DNA of 64,000 bases, from assembly GCF_009728835.1 (NCBI RefSeq), contig NZ_CP033455.1, positions 248,001 to 312,000 of the forward strand. The letters run 5' to 3'. Below are positions 1 to 9,535 of this stretch, piece by piece. The position numbers and the translations under genes are program-made. How positions within the stretch are numbered: the stretch's first letter is position 1; every line of letters begins with the position of its first letter. Under the pieces are notes generated by a model. The model made no database searches and was not told where the DNA came from. It saw nothing but the letters and a program-made list of their open reading frames with translations. This stretch comes from Ehrlichia ruminantium (GTDB taxonomy: Bacteria > Pseudomonadota > Alphaproteobacteria > Rickettsiales > Anaplasmataceae).

Positions 1-1979
1 TAGATACCGGTATGGGACTTGAAAGAATTGCTGCTGTTATGCAAGGGGTACATGATAATTATGATATAAGTTTATTTAAAGCATTAATTACTGTATCAAA
101 AAAAGAATCCGGTAATAATTCTAGTGAGATTGCACATAGAGTAATAGCAGATCATGTACGTTCAGCTGCATTTTTAATAGCAGAAGGATTAACTCCTGGT
201 AATGAAGGACGCGATTATATTTTGCGTCGTATTATTAGAAGAGCTGCACGTTATGTGTATATGTTAAAATATACAGGTCCTTTAATGTATAAAATTTTTC
301 CTGCATTAATTGATGAACAGAGTAATGCATATATGGCGGATTATTATCCAGAGTTGTTTAAGGCTAGGGATATGATAATATCTATTTTAAGAACTGAGGA
401 AGAAAATTTTAAAGATACTTTAATTAGAGCATTGCCGTTGCTTGAAAAGGAATTAGCATGTTTGTCTACTGGTGATATGTTGTCAGGTGATATTATTTTT
501 AAATTATATGATACTTATGGGTTTCCAGTAGATATTACCTTAGATATTATTAAAGAAAGAGGTGTTAAATTTGATGAAAAAGGCTTTTACGATAACATGG
601 AGCAGCAGAAAACTAGATCTAGGCTTCATCATTCTATAAAGTCTATAGAGCAATTAAAAGGGAAGGTATGGGAAGATATTAGACAGAGTTTTGATAATAC
701 GAAATTTGTTGGATATGACAATTTTAAGTCTCAAGCTAAAATATTAGCGATCGTTATAGATAATAGTAGAAGTATTGAAATAGCTAATGTTGGGGATAAA
801 GTTGATCTATTAATGGATGTTACACCATTTTATCCTGAATCTGGGGGACAACAGGCAGATATAGGATTACTTAGTGTTATGATAAGGCAAGGAACGAGTT
901 TACTTGCATCTAATAATATTGCTGAAGTTGTAAATACGAAAAATATCCTTGATGGTCTTTATGTCCATGAGTGTGTTGTAAAAAGTGGATGTTTGGTTAT
1001 AGGTGATATTATCTCTGCAGAAATAAATTCTAGAAGAAGAAAAGATTTATGTGCTAATCATTCTGCAACGCACTTATTACATTATATTTTAAAGTTGGAA
1101 GTTGATAGTAATATTATGCAGAAAGGATCATTAGTAAGCGGTGATAAATTGCGTTTTGATTTCAATCACAATATGGCGTTAACAAAGGAACAAATTAAAT
1201 TGGTTGAGGATAGGATATGTGATTTAATTAGGCAAAATCATCCTGTAGAAACTAATATATGCGATTTGCAAGATGCAATTGAAGGTGGTGCTATGGCATT
1301 ATTTACTGAGAAATATGATAGTCATGGGGTTAGGGTGGTTAATATAGGAAATTCAAAAGAATTATGTTGTGGTACTCATGTTAAGTATACTGGTGAGATA
1401 GGATGTTTTAAAATAATATCAGAAGCTAGTATCGCTTGTGGAATACGTAGAATAGAAGCTGTGACTGGTCAGTATGCTATAGATTATTTTAGACGGCAAG
1501 AGAAGATTTTATATCAGGTTGCTGATAGTGTTAAATCTCCTGTAGAGAGTGTACTAGTACAAGTAGATAAAATCAACAGGGAGAATCAAGAGTTGAAGCA
1601 GAAATTATTGAATGCTTATTTTAATATTATTGATGTTAAGAGTGTTAATGTTGAAAAAATAGGGACTATAGATTTTTTACATAGCAAGTTAAATAATATA
1701 CCAATTGATATTGTAAGAAAATTTATTACTAAACGTCTAACTAAGGATATGATTATATTGTTTTCTAATATAACAGGTCATAATGTTATATATATTGTAG
1801 GTGTGGGCAGTAATCTACATAATAAAATTAAGGCTACAGATTTTGTAAAAACCATAGGTGATGCTGTCAAAAGTAAAGGTGGAGGGAACGCCCAGCTTGC
1901 TCAAATTAGCATAGAATATACAAAAGAAGTTGACATTATATCACATATAAAGAATGAGATAGTAAATATTTTTAACTGA
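1..1979 (+). CDS. alaS: Alanyl-tRNA synthetase, C-terminal part (5' end outside window)
   Basis: AlaRS charges tRNA-Ala with alanine and hydrolyses mischarged Ser/Gly-tRNA-Ala in the cytoplasm. The reading frame is already open at base 1 (codons for D-T-G-M-G-L-E-R), so the N-terminal catalytic domain lies upstream and the gene is cut by the window edge. Counting from the first visible Met at base 12, the editing-domain zinc ligands are present: an HxxxH in NHSATHLL (about residues 350-354) and a CCGTH motif (about 452-456). A C-terminal region follows with a glycine-rich patch, KGGGNAQLAQ, typical of the C-Ala/DHHA1 domain. The stop is at 1977-1979, and a 208-bp tandem array begins within a few bases of it, so transcription must end inside or beyond the array. 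Family assignment is secure. Confidence 0.97.
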   Translation, partial: DTGMGLERIAAVMQGVHDNYDISLFKALITVSKKESGNNSSEIAHRVIADHVRSAAFLIAEGLTPGNEGRDYILRRIIRRAARYVYMLKYTGPLMYKIFPALIDEQSNAYMADYYPELFKARDMIISILRTEEENFKDTLIRALPLLEKELACLSTGDMLSGDIIFKLYDTYGFPVDITLDIIKERGVKFDEKGFYDNMEQQKTRSRLHHSIKSIEQLKGKVWEDIRQSFDNTKFVGYDNFKSQAKILAIVIDNSRSIEIANVGDKVDLLMDVTPFYPESGGQQADIGLLSVMIRQGTSLLASNNIAEVVNTKNILDGLYVHECVVKSGCLVIGDIISAEINSRRRKDLCANHSATHLLHYILKLEVDSNIMQKGSLVSGDKLRFDFNHNMALTKEQIKLVEDRICDLIRQNHPVETNICDLQDAIEGGAMALFTEKYDSHGVRVVNIGNSKELCCGTHVKYTGEIGCFKIISEASIACGIRRIEAVTGQYAIDYFRRQEKILYQVADSVKSPVESVLVQVDKINRENQELKQKLLNAYFNIIDVKSVNVEKIGTIDFLHSKLNNIPIDIVRKFITKRLTKDMIILFSNITGHNVIYIVGVGSNLHNKIKATDFVKTIGDAVKSKGGGNAQLAQISIEYTKEVDIISHIKNEIVNIFN

Positions 1980-1980
1980 T

Positions 1981-2900
1981 CTATTTATACTTTATAAAGT
2001 GTATCTTGCTTTAATCAATGTTTATTGTATTGTGAACAGTCAGTAAACTTGTTGAGTTAGTAATAGGTATATGCAGAGTTGTTAGAGTGTCGTAACTTAT
2101 GTAGAGCAACTTGATTATTGCTATAAGAAATTTATATGATATTGTATGTGAGAAGTGAAGTAATGAATTGTTCTTAGTTAGTCTATTGCTTTATAAAGTA
2201 TATGTAATGTGGATTAGTATTTATTGTGTTGTAAACTGGTCAGTAAACTTATTGAGTTAATAATAGGTATATGCAGAGTTGTTAGAGTGTCGTAACTTAT
2301 GTAGAGCAACTTGATTATTGCTGTAAGAAATGAAGAAATTTATATGATATTGTATGTGAGAAGTGAAGTAATGAATTGTTCTTAGTTAGTCTATTGCTTT
2401 ATAAAGTATATGTAATGTGGATTAGTATTTATTGTGTTGTAAACTGGTCAGTAAACTTGTTGAGTTAGTAATAGGTATATGCAGAGTTGTTAGAGTGTCG
2501 TAACTTATGTAGAGCAACTTGATTATTGCTATAAGAAATGAAGAAATTTATATGATATTGTATGTGAGAAGTGAAGTAATGAATTGTTCTTAGTTAGTCT
2601 ATTGCTTTATAAAGTATATGTAATGTGGATTAGTATTTATTGTGTTGTAAACTGGTCAGTAAACTTGTTGAGTTAGTAATAGGTATATGCAGAGTTGTTA
2701 GAGTGTCGTAACTTATGTAGAGCAACTTGATTATCACTATAAGAAATGAAGAAATTTATATGATTTGTATATAAGAAGTGAAGTAATAAAGGGTACTTAC
2801 TTAGTCTATTGCTTTATAAAGTATATGTAATGTAGAATTAGTGTTTATTATGTTATGACCTAGTAAGTAACTTATTTAGGTAAAGTATATGCAGAATTAT
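1981..2900. repeat. Tandem array, about 208-bp unit, about 4.4 copies
   Basis: The marker GTCTATTGCTTTATAAAG recurs at about 2181, 2389, 2597 and 2804, giving a period of 207-208 bp. A more diverged copy starts at about 1981 and a partial one ends near 2900. Middle copies are almost identical, and the outer ones carry more changes and small deletions. Each unit contains the short palindrome CTTTATAAAG. The plus strand of the unit has far more G than C. No open frame runs through the units. The array abuts the alaS stop codon. Confidence 0.93.
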
Positions 2901-3064
2901 TAAAACTGTTATTTATTAATGTGATAATACATTTATGTTAGTCTGTTTAACTCAGCTTTATCGAAATAATATGAATAATGTGTAAAATTTGAAAAGTAAC
3001 ATATTTTATTAAAATCCTTAAAAATAAGTGTTAAAATAATAATTATTATTATTTTTTCAAGTAT

Positions 3065-3215
3065 AAGTATCAGTATGTACATGAACTGGTAATTCTTATA
3101 CTAGAATAGTGTAATTAGTGTTAATAATATGTAACTATTTATTTTATATGGAATAAATATTGTAGAAGTGTGTATTTTTGAAAGTATGAAATTATATTTG
3201 TGTTTCAATATTTTG
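3065..3215 (+). repeat. Dispersed 151-bp repeat, copy A
   Basis: This stretch matches 60522-60672 over its whole length, with the same length and the same order, and I judge the two well over 80% identical. Shared blocks include CAGTATGTACATGAA, GGTAATTCTTATACTAG, and TGTAACTATTTATTTTATAT. Copy B lies just upstream of pdxH, so copy A may be a relic of a duplicated pdxH upstream region. No open frame spans it. Confidence 0.85.
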
Positions 3216-3435
3216 CTATAGTTGGTGTGTTGAGATAATGTAGATATATATGGTTTTGTGCTAATACTTCCATATAATATTTGGTATGAATTTTAGTTAT
3301 TCGGAATGTACATATTATGGCTGTGAAGTTGTACAAGATATGCTTATTAACTTATAATCCACTGAGTAGCTGAGTAAAAAAACAGTAATAAATATTACAT
3401 ATAAGCAATATGGTATTTAATGATGGTAACTGTTA

Positions 3436-3456
3436 ATGCTATGTAGTACATAGCAT
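3436..3456. other. 21-bp perfect palindrome (10-bp arms)
   Basis: The arms ATGCTATGTA and TACATAGCAT are perfect complements around a single G. With almost no loop it would suit a protein-binding site better than an RNA terminator. It lies about 75 bp past the end of sucD. Function unknown. Confidence 0.5.
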
Positions 3457-3532
3457 GATGTAAATACATTATAATCTTTCATAATGTAAAAAATAACTAG
3501 CGTATGTAAGCAGCAAAAAAGTTATTAATGTT

Positions 3533-4414
3533 TTATAATATTTTGTTCATTGCTTCAAACATTGTTTTTCCTATAACTGCTGGAGTCTCAGCTATAATAA
3601 TGCCAGCGCTTTTCATAACTTCTATCTTACTTTCAGCACTGCCTGAACTACCTGATGAGATTGCTCCGGCATGTCCCATACGTTTACCAGGGGGTGCAGT
3701 TTTGCCAGCAACAAATCCAACTATAGGTTTAGTTGTTCCTGATGATTTAATGAATTCTGCTGCCTCTTCTTCTTCTGACCCACCAATTTCCCCAATCATA
3801 ATGATGCCGTGTGTATCAGGGTCGTTTATGAATAATTTAAGGCAATCTGTAAAAGACATACCATGTATAGGATCTCCACCAATACCAATACATGTTGATT
3901 GTCCTAATCCTGCTTCTGTAGTTTGTGCTACTGCTTCATATGTAAGTGTGCCAGATCGTGAAATTACCCCTATATGTCCACGTTTATGTATATATCCAGG
4001 CATAATACCAATTTTACATTCTCCTGGGGTAATGATTCCTGGACAATTAGGGCCTATTAAAATACTACTAGAATTACATAAAGCTCGTTTTACTTGTACC
4101 ATATCTAAAGTAGGAATACCTTCCGTGATACAAACTATAAGTTCTATTTCAGCATCAATTGCTTCTAATATTGCATCAGCTGCATATGGAGCAGGAACAT
4201 AAATTACTGTAGCATTAGCTCCTACTTGTAGTTTTGCTTGTTTCACAGTGTTAAACACTGGTAAGTTTAGATGATATGTACCACCTTTACCTGGCGTAAC
4301 TCCTCCAACCATTTTTGTTCCATAAGCAATAGCTTGTTCGGAATGAAATGTACCATGAGCACCAGTGAATCCCTGGCAAATCACTTTTGTATTACTATCT
4401 ACTAAAATGGACAT
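3533..4414 (-). CDS. sucD: Succinyl-CoA synthetase (ligase), alpha subunit
   Basis: The alpha subunit works with SucC in the TCA cycle, converting succinyl-CoA to succinate with ATP or GTP formation through a phosphohistidine. The 293-residue product has the family length. It starts with a Rossmann CoA-binding domain ([17 protein letters not shown] near the N-terminus). It carries the GPNCPGI stretch and the phosphohistidine loop GHAGAISSG with His at about residue 248. The ATG at 4414 has a GAGG Shine-Dalgarno about 8 bases upstream and lies 7 bp after the sucC stop, so the two are co-transcribed in the usual sucC-sucD order. Confidence 0.97.
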   Translation of the reverse strand: MSILVDSNTKVICQGFTGAHGTFHSEQAIAYGTKMVGGVTPGKGGTYHLNLPVFNTVKQAKLQVGANATVIYVPAPYAADAILEAIDAEIELIVCITEGIPTLDMVQVKRALCNSSSILIGPNCPGIITPGECKIGIMPGYIHKRGHIGVISRSGTLTYEAVAQTTEAGLGQSTCIGIGGDPIHGMSFTDCLKLFINDPDTHGIIMIGEIGGSEEEEAAEFIKSSGTTKPIVGFVAGKTAPPGKRMGHAGAISSGSSGSAESKIEVMKSAGIIIAETPAVIGKTMFEAMNKIL

Positions 4415-4421
4415 GTTGCCT

Positions 4422-5582
4422 CTATTTTTTTACTATATTAACTACATTGTATGCTGCTTCGCTTAAGTCATTTGCTGTGATGATATTTAACTTTGAATCA
4501 TCAAGTAGCTTTTTACCTAGTTCAAAATTTGTACCAGATAATCTTACAACAAGTGGAACGTTTATGCCGATTTCTTGTATAGCAGCAATAATACCATTAG
4601 CAATTATGTCACAACGCATTATTCCACCAAATATATTAACTAATATCCCATCAACATTATCTGATAGGATGATTTTAAATGCTTCAGTTACAGTTTTCTG
4701 ACTTGCTCCACCGCCTACGTCAAGAAAGTTTGCAGGTTCAGCTCCATAGTATTTGATGATGTCCATAGTGGCCATAGCAAGTCCTGCTCCATTAACCATA
4801 CATCCAATATTACCATCCATCTTAATGTAGCTTAAGCCATATTTTGATGCTTCTATTTCTTCTGGAATTTCCTCATCATAATCACGCAACTCTGAAATTT
4901 CTGGATGACGGTATATAGCATTATCATCGAAGTTCATTTTTGCATCGAGAGCAATAAAATCTCCAGATGATGTTTCTACAAGAGGATTAATTTCTATTTG
5001 ACTAGCATCTGTTTCTAGAACAGCTCTGTACATTTTTTCAGCTATAGCACTGATTTTCCGTGTTTGATCTACACTTAAATTGCTATCAAAGCATAAGTTA
5101 CGTCCATGAAATCCTTGAAATCCGAATATTGGGTCAATGTTACATACAATTACTTTTTCTGGAGAATTTGAAGCTACTTCCTCTATATCAACACCACCTT
5201 CTGTTGAGAATATAATGCTAACCTGGCCTTGCTTGCGGTTCACAATACTACTGATGTAATATTCTTTTTTTATATCACATCCTTCTTCCAAATATACTTT
5301 CCTTACTTTTTGTCCGTTTTTTGAAGTTTGATGTGTTACTAGAGTTGATCCTAACATGTTTTTGATTGCAGTTTTTGCTTCATCTAACGTACGTGAAACT
5401 ATGACTCCTCCTGCTTTTCCTCGACCTCCTGCATGGATTTGTGCTTTAACCACAATTACTTTCGAGTTAATCTTGCTTAATGCGTCATTCACCTCATCTA
5501 ATGAATGTACAATAACTCCTTCTGGGACACTTATACCAAACTTTTTTAATATTTGTTTTGCTTGATATTCATGAATATTCAT
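4422..5582 (-). CDS. sucC: Succinyl-CoA synthetase (ligase), beta subunit
   Basis: SucC is the nucleotide-binding partner of SucD in the TCA cycle. I chose the ATG at 5582 because the protein then begins [17 protein letters not shown], the standard ATP-grasp start. The frame is open further upstream to 5624, but those 14 residues are not family-like. Visible motifs are the glycine-rich [11 protein letters not shown] loop, EINPLVE with its metal-binding acidic residues, and the C-terminal [10 protein letters not shown] stretch of the CoA ligase domain. The product is 386 residues, the usual size. It is first in the sucCD operon. Confidence 0.97.
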   Translation of the reverse strand: MNIHEYQAKQILKKFGISVPEGVIVHSLDEVNDALSKINSKVIVVKAQIHAGGRGKAGGVIVSRTLDEAKTAIKNMLGSTLVTHQTSKNGQKVRKVYLEEGCDIKKEYYISSIVNRKQGQVSIIFSTEGGVDIEEVASNSPEKVIVCNIDPIFGFQGFHGRNLCFDSNLSVDQTRKISAIAEKMYRAVLETDASQIEINPLVETSSGDFIALDAKMNFDDNAIYRHPEISELRDYDEEIPEEIEASKYGLSYIKMDGNIGCMVNGAGLAMATMDIIKYYGAEPANFLDVGGGASQKTVTEAFKIILSDNVDGILVNIFGGIMRCDIIANGIIAAIQEIGINVPLVVRLSGTNFELGKKLLDDSKLNIITANDLSEAAYNVVNIVKK

Positions 5583-5631
5583 ATAGTATACCTTTCTACC
5601 ATAACTACTAAATTTAACATACACTTACAGA

Positions 5632-5660
5632 AGAGTTATAATGATCTACAGGATAACTCT
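5632..5660. terminator. Possible hairpin terminator after rpsU
   Basis: AGAGTTAT and ATAACTCT form a perfect 8-bp stem around a 13-base loop, 18 bp past the rpsU stop and upstream of sucC. There is no strong T run on the minus strand, so termination is only suggested. It could also be a sucC leader hairpin. Confidence 0.35.
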
Positions 5661-5677
5661 AATAAAATCACATATTA

Positions 5678-5956
5678 TTATTCGATATTCTCATTAGGTT
5701 GATTAGACTGAGAGGGTCTCTTCACTTGGAAATGTCTAGCACTGACCTGAAATTTAGTAAACATAGGTTCATAAGGTATCTTGTGTAATTTTTTTCTTCT
5801 CCTCTCACAATCGTCTTTTTTTCTTGCGCGTTTTTCTGACGGCTTTTCATGATGTGTAATTTTCATTTGCCTAGGCTTGCCTTCACGTTGTAATTTTTTT
5901 TTGAGGGTACGTATACCTTGCTCTATATCTCCGTGATAAACTATAACTTCAACCAA
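5678..5956 (-). CDS. rpsU: 30S ribosomal protein S21
   Basis: A small basic protein of the 30S subunit that helps mRNA base-pairing near the anti-Shine-Dalgarno. The N-terminal part (VEVIVYHGDIEQGIRTLKKK) and the basic KPSEKRARKK / ERRRKK stretch are typical of S21. At 92 residues it is longer than the roughly 70 of many bacteria, with a polar C-terminal tail rich in Q, S and N. The start is a TTG at 5956, supported by a perfect AGGAGG Shine-Dalgarno 7 bases upstream. No better ATG exists nearby. Confidence 0.95.
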   Translation of the reverse strand: MVEVIVYHGDIEQGIRTLKKKLQREGKPRQMKITHHEKPSEKRARKKDDCERRRKKLHKIPYEPMFTKFQVSARHFQVKRPSQSNQPNENIE

Positions 5957-5963
5957 AGAAAAT

Positions 5964-5969
5964 CCTCCT
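5964..5969 (-). promoter_or_regulatory. Strong Shine-Dalgarno that fixes the TTG start of rpsU
   Basis: The minus strand reads AGGAGG followed by 7 bases and then TTG. Few genes in this window have a full consensus Shine-Dalgarno. Here it decides the non-ATG start. Confidence 0.8.
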
Positions 5970-6078
5970 ATATAGATAAAAGACCAATCATCATAACAAT
6001 AAGGAATTAATTATGTCAAATCCTTTTTAAGAAATTATGATTATCATGTACTGCCTACACGTGAAAATGTGGTATATC

Positions 6079-7107
6079 CTAATTGATCTTTTCTAATATA
6101 TTAGTGATACGATTTCTAGTATTTTCTAATTCACTATTTGATAAAGGTATGAATCCTAAACCAACAAGATACCCATTTTTACCAATAGATTCCTGTTTTA
6201 AAATTGCTTTAATGAATTCTTTTAATCCAGGGAAACCACTAATATGCTTTTGCTTGATATATATATATATGGGTCTTGATAAAATGTATTTTCCTGAAGA
6301 AATAGTTTCATATGTAGGCTCTACCCCTGCAATTTTATTCCCGTGTATTTTATCTTGATTTTGTATTAAAAAGCTAAAACTGAAAATACCAAAAGCAGCA
6401 TTATTTTTTGCAATTTTCTGAATAATTATATTTTCATTTGCTGCAACTTCAATGTATTTGCCATCATTCCGGATCATACTACACGCATGTTCTCTTTTTT
6501 TGAGATCTGGGTATACTTCGATAAAATTTTTATGATTAATGCAAGAATCTTGCATTATTTCTTCAATTAGTATGTTGTAAGTTCCTGTGTTTTTATATGG
6601 ACCATAAATTTCAATATCAACATTGGGAAACCTACTGTTAATTTCTGACCAATACTTAAAGTCATTTGCTGGCATATTCTGTGTGTATTCTTCTGATGTA
6701 GAATACTTACTTAAGGCTTGAAATAAATCTTTTTTTGTAAAATCAAGTTTATTACTGTTATTAGAATTTGCAATAACTATGCCATCATAACCTATAATTA
6801 TTTCAATAATATCATTCACATTATTACTTTTACATAGTTCTATTTCTGCGCCTTTTACCTTACGAGATGACATGACTATATCTGGGGTGCTTTTTCCTAC
6901 GCCTTGGCAAAACATACTAAAGCCCATTCCACTACCTACAGATTCTATGATAGGAGTACCATAATCTGAAAACCTTCCAAATTCTTCTGCTATTGCTGCA
7001 ATAAATGGGAATGCTGTGGATGATCCAACAACATGTATATGTTGCGAGTTAGAATCTGTAGGTAGCATCATAGATAGTAAAAATAAAATCAAAAGAAACT
7101 TCTGCAT
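6079..7107 (-). CDS. pstS: PstS-like phosphate-binding periplasmic protein
   Basis: The protein likely captures phosphate in the periplasm for an ABC importer. The first 21 or so residues (MQKFLLILFLLSMMLPTDSNS) are a Sec signal peptide. The mature part opens with HVVGSSTAFPFIAAIAEEF, the PstS phosphate-loop region, followed by ESVGSGMGFSMFCQGVG and IVMSSRKVKGAE, all typical of the PstS / type 2 periplasmic-binding superfamily. The length of 342 fits. No pstCAB or phoU lies nearby, so the permease genes must be elsewhere. A related ligand such as another oxyanion cannot be excluded from sequence alone. Confidence 0.9.
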   Translation of the reverse strand: MQKFLLILFLLSMMLPTDSNSQHIHVVGSSTAFPFIAAIAEEFGRFSDYGTPIIESVGSGMGFSMFCQGVGKSTPDIVMSSRKVKGAEIELCKSNNVNDIIEIIIGYDGIVIANSNNSNKLDFTKKDLFQALSKYSTSEEYTQNMPANDFKYWSEINSRFPNVDIEIYGPYKNTGTYNILIEEIMQDSCINHKNFIEVYPDLKKREHACSMIRNDGKYIEVAANENIIIQKIAKNNAAFGIFSFSFLIQNQDKIHGNKIAGVEPTYETISSGKYILSRPIYIYIKQKHISGFPGLKEFIKAILKQESIGKNGYLVGLGFIPLSNSELENTRNRITNILEKIN

Positions 7108-7176
7108 TAGATATACACCCCAACGGTTTGATTCTATATAAAAGTCTGTACTATTCCTTTTAATTAAGTATTAAGT

Positions 7177-7794
7177 TTAAAGATACTGCTTAATTAAAGA
7201 TAATAACTTATCTACTTGAGGCTCTTGTGATTTTAATTCTGGCGCAAAATGTGCTAGATATTCTCCTTTTTTGTCTACAATGTACATTATTCCAGAATGG
7301 TCAATTTGGTTATCATTATCTGGTTTGCCAACATATGCCTTATAACCTTTTACTACTTCATTAATAGCCTCAATACTTCCTGTCAGCATTTGAATCCGTG
7401 AATCAAAATTTTTGTGGAATTCTTTCAACGTACTTACAGTATCTCTTGCTGGATCAATAGTAATGAAGATTACTTGTAACTTATTTGCTTTGTCACCAAG
7501 TTGGTCAAGAACTTGAGATGCTAGGCCTAATTCCATAGGACAAATAGTTTTACAAGAAGAAAAGCCAAAGAAGACTAACATATGCTTTCCAAGAAAGTCT
7601 TTGCTAGATATTGTTACACCATCTTGATTAGTTAAAGTAAAGTTAGTGTTTATATCAGCTTTGTTAGATATGTTAACGTCAGGAGAGTTGTGTAATTTTG
7701 GCTGAAATATACCTTGTTTCGTTATATAAGAGTATCCTAAAAAGATTGCTGCAAACAATAAACATAGGTTCAATATAAATTTAATAGCCTTCAT
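7177..7794 (-). CDS. SCO1/SenC family copper chaperone
   Basis: Sco proteins deliver copper or reduce cysteines for assembly of the CuA centre of cytochrome c oxidase. The 205-residue product has an N-terminal hydrophobic anchor (about residues 5-22) and a thioredoxin-like domain. The copper ligands are present: the CxxxC motif C81-KTI-C85 after FFGFSS, and His166 in DHSGIMYIVD. VIFITIDPARDT is also family-typical. It faces the periplasm. It lies 69 bp upstream of the PstS-like gene on the same strand. Its own upstream region contains a long hairpin at 7927-7976. Confidence 0.93.
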   Translation of the reverse strand: MKAIKFILNLCLLFAAIFLGYSYITKQGIFQPKLHNSPDVNISNKADINTNFTLTNQDGVTISSKDFLGKHMLVFFGFSSCKTICPMELGLASQVLDQLGDKANKLQVIFITIDPARDTVSTLKEFHKNFDSRIQMLTGSIEAINEVVKGYKAYVGKPDNDNQIDHSGIMYIVDKKGEYLAHFAPELKSQEPQVDKLLSLIKQYL

Positions 7795-7926
7795 GTAATA
7801 TGCTCCGTTGTATAAAATGAGAGTTTTTTTATAAAAACACGTATCATATATGCTATAGCAATGTAATGTTATGTCAAGTTACTAAAAATTTTTATAGTAT
7901 GTTTTACCTTAGTAGTATTTAAATGT

Positions 7927-7976
7927 ATAACTTAGTATACTAAAATTTCTACAAATTTTATGTAGTACTAAGTTAT
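7927..7976. other. 50-base near-perfect hairpin
   Basis: The outer arms ATAACTTAGTA (7927-7937) and TACTAAGTTAT (7966-7976) pair perfectly. TAC then pairs with GTA with a one-base bulge on either side, and TAAAATTT (7941-7948) pairs with AAATTTTA (7953-7960) around the loop CTAC. That gives about 22 paired bases. It sits 133 bp upstream of the Sco-like start. It could be a terminator relic, a cruciform or a mobile palindromic element. Confidence 0.7.
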
Positions 7977-8461
7977 TAGCGAAATTTGAATTAATTTATC
8001 TTTTTATGTTACATAGTTGGTTATGTGTATTTAAGGCTAAAAGGTGAATGTATTTTCAGCAGATAAAACAAGTCCTAAATCAACATTGTGTTCAGACCAG
8101 TGAATAATAATCAATCTACGTATTATGTTAAAGTCAGTAGTATTTATGTCTATTAATGTATATATGTAATTGAAATCACTCATATGAAAATATTTACTAT
8201 TTATCACTTATGTATTGCGAATTTAATTTATTGTTGTGGGGTATTTAGCTATCTGTACTAAATAAATTTTAATCGATACTATTAGTGCTGTTTTGTATAT
8301 AAGTAGATGTGAGGCTGTGGAATTAAAGTATTTTTTTAGTTAATTTTTTACTATACAGGTTGATATTTTGATATTCTAAGCCAAAGTTATAATAAGACAA
8401 TTTGTAAATACTAGAAGATTACTTAATGTCTATTTTCTTTAAAGTATGTTGATAAAGGTGT

Positions 8462-8480
8462 GGGATTTAATATTAAACCC
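8462..8480 (-). terminator. Weak hairpin after the nitronate monooxygenase gene
   Basis: GGGATTTAAT and ATTAAACCC pair with a one-base bulge, 7 bp past the stop on the minus strand. There is no good T tract, so it is a tentative terminator. Confidence 0.3.
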
Positions 8481-8487
8481 TTAGAAG

Positions 8488-9525
8488 CTAATTTACAGCT
8501 GATGGTTTAATATTTTGTACAGAGGTAATATAGTTGCATGCTTGTGATATTAGGTTATTGATTACCTGTGCAGTGGTTTCTATGTTGTGTACCATGCCTA
8601 CACTTTGTCCAGCCATAAGGGATCCATTTACGATATCTCCATCTATTACTGCTTTTTTTAATGCTCCAGCCCAAAATTTCTCGATACAAAGCTGACCATC
8701 TTGTTTTGAAATTTTTCCTTGATTGTATAAGTTAATAATGTTTTGTTGTAACTCTAAAAATTTGATGCTTGCGTCATTCTCTATAGCCCTTACTGGAATG
8801 ACAGGAAAATCTTTATTTAATTGTACAGATGATACGGCATCTCTAGAGGAAGATTTAATGAATACTTCCTTAAAATTGTTATGTATACGCGATTCATATG
8901 TACATACAAAGAGAGTACCAATTTGACACCCGCTTGCACCCATTATAAGATAATGTGCTATCATTTCCCCACGTCCAATTCCACCTGCAATAAAAATAGG
9001 TACTTTTTTTAAAGAGTCGTCTTGACGAAAATATGGTAGGATTTCTTGTGCAAGTACAGATGTGCTAACGGGACCTATGTGTCCTCCGGCTTCCATCCCT
9101 TCTATTATTAATGCATCCACTCCGGCTCTAACTAGACGTTTTGCTATAGATAACGATGGAGCAAAACACATTATTTTGATTTTTGCATTCTTGACATGGT
9201 TTATCATCTTGCTGTTAGGAATGCCTCCTGCAAGCACTATATGTGTTATCCCAGTTTCTACACAAACATCAATAAGGTCGGCTAAATCTGGATGCATTAT
9301 AATTAAGTTAACTCCAAAAGGACGAGCAGTCAATTGTTGAGTAAGTATTATTTCTTTTTTTAATGTACTGGGATCTATAGAACCACATGCTAAGACACCA
9401 AAACCTCCAGCATTTGATATTGCAGATACTAAATTATGATCTGATACCCAGCTCATTGCTCCGCCCATAATTGCAAAGCTGCTGCCTAAAAACTCTGTAC
9501 CTGATTTCCATAGTTCTGATAGCAT
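8488..9525 (-). CDS. Nitronate monooxygenase / 2-nitropropane dioxygenase family FMN protein
   Basis: This is a TIM-barrel FMN oxidoreductase. The family includes nitronate monooxygenases and the enoyl-ACP reductase FabK. Evidence is the N-terminal GGAMSWVSDHNLVSAISNAGGFG, the central EGMEAGGHIG stretch with its catalytic-type His, and the phosphate-binding pair FIAGGIGRGE and MGASGCQIGTLF. The length of 345 fits. It starts 10 bp after the cytochrome b561 stop, so the two form an operon. FabK is the alternative; the sequence alone does not separate them with certainty, and the AGGHIG motif favours the nitronate monooxygenase group. Confidence 0.85.
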   Translation of the reverse strand: MLSELWKSGTEFLGSSFAIMGGAMSWVSDHNLVSAISNAGGFGVLACGSIDPSTLKKEIILTQQLTARPFGVNLIIMHPDLADLIDVCVETGITHIVLAGGIPNSKMINHVKNAKIKIMCFAPSLSIAKRLVRAGVDALIIEGMEAGGHIGPVSTSVLAQEILPYFRQDDSLKKVPIFIAGGIGRGEMIAHYLIMGASGCQIGTLFVCTYESRIHNNFKEVFIKSSSRDAVSSVQLNKDFPVIPVRAIENDASIKFLELQQNIINLYNQGKISKQDGQLCIEKFWAGALKKAVIDGDIVNGSLMAGQSVGMVHNIETTAQVINNLISQACNYITSVQNIKPSAVN

Positions 9526-9535
9526 AACAATTCTA

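Larger units (their letters stand above)
2901..3532. other. Spacer between convergent alaS and sucD
   Basis: No credible gene. This AT-rich stretch follows the 208-bp array and holds one copy of a dispersed 151-bp repeat (3065-3215) and a 21-bp palindrome (3436-3456). Both flanking genes point into it, so it should contain their transcript ends, but I see no classic GC-rich hairpin with a T run. Confidence 0.6.
7795..8487. other. Spacer between the nitronate monooxygenase and Sco genes
   Basis: No gene seen. It is AT-rich and holds a very long hairpin at 7927-7976, upstream of the Sco gene, and a small hairpin at 8462-8480 just past the stop of the oxidoreductase gene. No tandem array is visible. 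Confidence 0.6.

Noticed and set aside
1981-2900. CRISPR array
   Set aside because: The repeat unit is about 208 bp with no alternation of short repeats and unique spacers, and no cas gene is present. The same holds for the other arrays.
3528-4202. Plus-strand frame of 224 codons opposite sucD
   Set aside because: Mirror frame of a well-conserved gene; the protein has no family features.
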